Source: Ignavibacteriota bacterium
Lineage (GTDB): Bacteria; Bacteroidota; Ignavibacteria; Tepidaquicellales; Tepidaquicellaceae
Direction of reading: 5' to 3'
Assembly (NCBI GenBank): GCA_003135995.1
Contig: PNBM01000221.1
Span: 4,254-11,196 of the forward strand
Length of the DNA stretch: 6,943 bases
Within the stretch, counting starts at the first letter, position 1. Each line of letters opens with the position of its first letter. A program made the translations under genes and the position numbers. The notes beneath the pieces were generated by a model that saw only the letters and a list, made by a program, of their open reading frames with translations, made no database searches and was not told the DNA's origin. This document shows positions 6,398 to 6,943 of the stretch, piece after piece.

Positions 6398-6943
6398 AAA
6401 ATTCAATATTAGATTATTTCGTCCCGATTTAGGCGAAGAAGAATTACTAAGTATTAAAGATTCTTTTGAAAATGCCTGGATCGGACTAGGTCCAAAGGTA
6501 TCGGAATTTGAAAATAAATGGAGCGATTATCTTGGGTGTAAATCTTCTGTGGGCGTAAACTCGGCCACTGCTGCTTTGCATTTAGCTGTATCGGCATTTC
6601 GTTTTCCCGAAGGGAAAAAAGTATTGGTGCCTTCCATTACTTTCGCATCAACTGCTTTTGCTCCTGTCTATAATAATTTGGAGCCTGTGTTCGTCGACGT
6701 TGATTCAGAAACAATTTCAATTTCGCTCGACGATTTGGAAAAAAAATATACAAAAGATTGTGTCGCAGTTATACCAGTGCATTTTGGAGGACATCCTGCT
6801 TTAATGGATAAAATACTGGAATTTGCAAATTCTCATAACCTGAAAATTATAGAAGATTGTGCTCATACCATAGGAGCATCATATAAAGGAATAAAACTCG
6901 GATTATGGGGAGACATCGGCTGCTTCAGCTTTGAAGAAAAAAA
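6384..6943 (+). CDS. DegT/DnrJ/EryC1/StrS PLP-dependent sugar aminotransferase, N-terminal half (runs off window)
   Basis: This is a cytoplasmic PLP enzyme that most often aminates a keto group of a nucleotide sugar, using glutamate as amino donor. The window holds the first 186 residues; the family usually has 360-400. Seen are FRPDLGEEELLSIKDSFENAW (12-32, broken by no gap), GLGPKVSEFE (34-43), VNSATAALHL (58-67), LVPSITFAST (81-90), PVHFGGHPA (131-139), EDCAHTIGASYKG (157-169, with Asp158 expected to pair with the PLP ring nitrogen) and GDIGCFSFEEK (176-186). The next residue would be the PLP-binding Lys. Its first two bases, AA, are present at 6942-6943, so it is Lys or Asn and cannot be the His of RfbH/ColD dehydrases. 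The start is TTG 6384, giving MNQNKKFNIR, inside the preceding gene's 3' end (14-base overlap). The frame opens after TGA 6348-6350, and the only other near start is TTG 6363. The first ATG (residue 141) would destroy the fold. Confidence 0.88.
   Translation, partial: MNQNKKFNIRLFRPDLGEEELLSIKDSFENAWIGLGPKVSEFENKWSDYLGCKSSVGVNSATAALHLAVSAFRFPEGKKVLVPSITFASTAFAPVYNNLEPVFVDVDSETISISLDDLEKKYTKDCVAVIPVHFGGHPALMDKILEFANSHNLKIIEDCAHTIGASYKGIKLGLWGDIGCFSFEEK

Noticed and set aside
6384..6943. RfbH (CDP-4-keto-6-deoxyglucose 3-dehydrase) as the identity of the last gene
   Set aside because: RfbH has a longer, different N-terminus and His in place of the PLP Lys. Here the N-terminus is of the ordinary aminotransferase type, and the codon at that place begins AA, which cannot encode His.

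Overview
The window is a stretch of a surface-polysaccharide (O-antigen or capsule type) biosynthesis locus. It holds seven genes, all on the + strand, packed end to end with gaps of at most 8 bases or with overlaps. Nothing in it looks like a terminator, an internal promoter, an RNA gene, a mobile element or a CRISPR array. The DNA is strongly AT-rich. Starts lack a clear Shine-Dalgarno sequence, and at least three genes appear to begin with GTG or TTG. This fits an AT-rich member of the Bacteroidota/Ignavibacteria-Chlorobi group, but that is an inference from base composition and start-site style, not a firm assignment.

Layout. (1) Positions 1-642: the C-terminal half of a Wzx-type polysaccharide flippase whose beginning lies upstream. 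(2) 651-2216: a multi-pass membrane protein of the Wzy polymerase / O-antigen ligase type. (3) 2218-3948: a multi-pass GT-C fold glycosyltransferase of the PMT/ArnT type with an acidic loop motif. (4) 3955-4734: rfbF, glucose-1-phosphate cytidylyltransferase. (5) about 4719-5837: rfbG, CDP-glucose 4,6-dehydratase. (6) 5834-6397: an RfbC/RmlC-type sugar-nucleotide 3,5-epimerase. (7) 6384 to the right edge: the N-terminal half of a DegT/DnrJ/EryC1/StrS PLP-dependent sugar enzyme starting at a TTG.

How they work together. The first three genes are membrane machinery: export of a lipid-linked repeat unit, its polymerisation, and a glycosyl transfer on the outer face of the inner membrane. The last four form a cytoplasmic sugar-nucleotide pathway. 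RfbF makes CDP-glucose and RfbG converts it to CDP-4-keto-6-deoxyglucose. The epimerase and the PLP enzyme would then modify that ketosugar. The classical CDP-3,6-dideoxyhexose route (paratose, abequose, tyvelose, ascarylose) uses RfbH, a DegT relative with His in place of the PLP-binding Lys. The PLP enzyme here has the ordinary aminotransferase-type N-terminus. The last two bases of the window (AA, the start of the active-site codon) exclude a His codon there. The pathway may therefore lead to a CDP-linked amino-6-deoxyhexose, possibly of the L series, rather than a 3,6-dideoxyhexose. That branch, and several unusual residues in RfbF, are the most interesting points in an otherwise recognisable locus.
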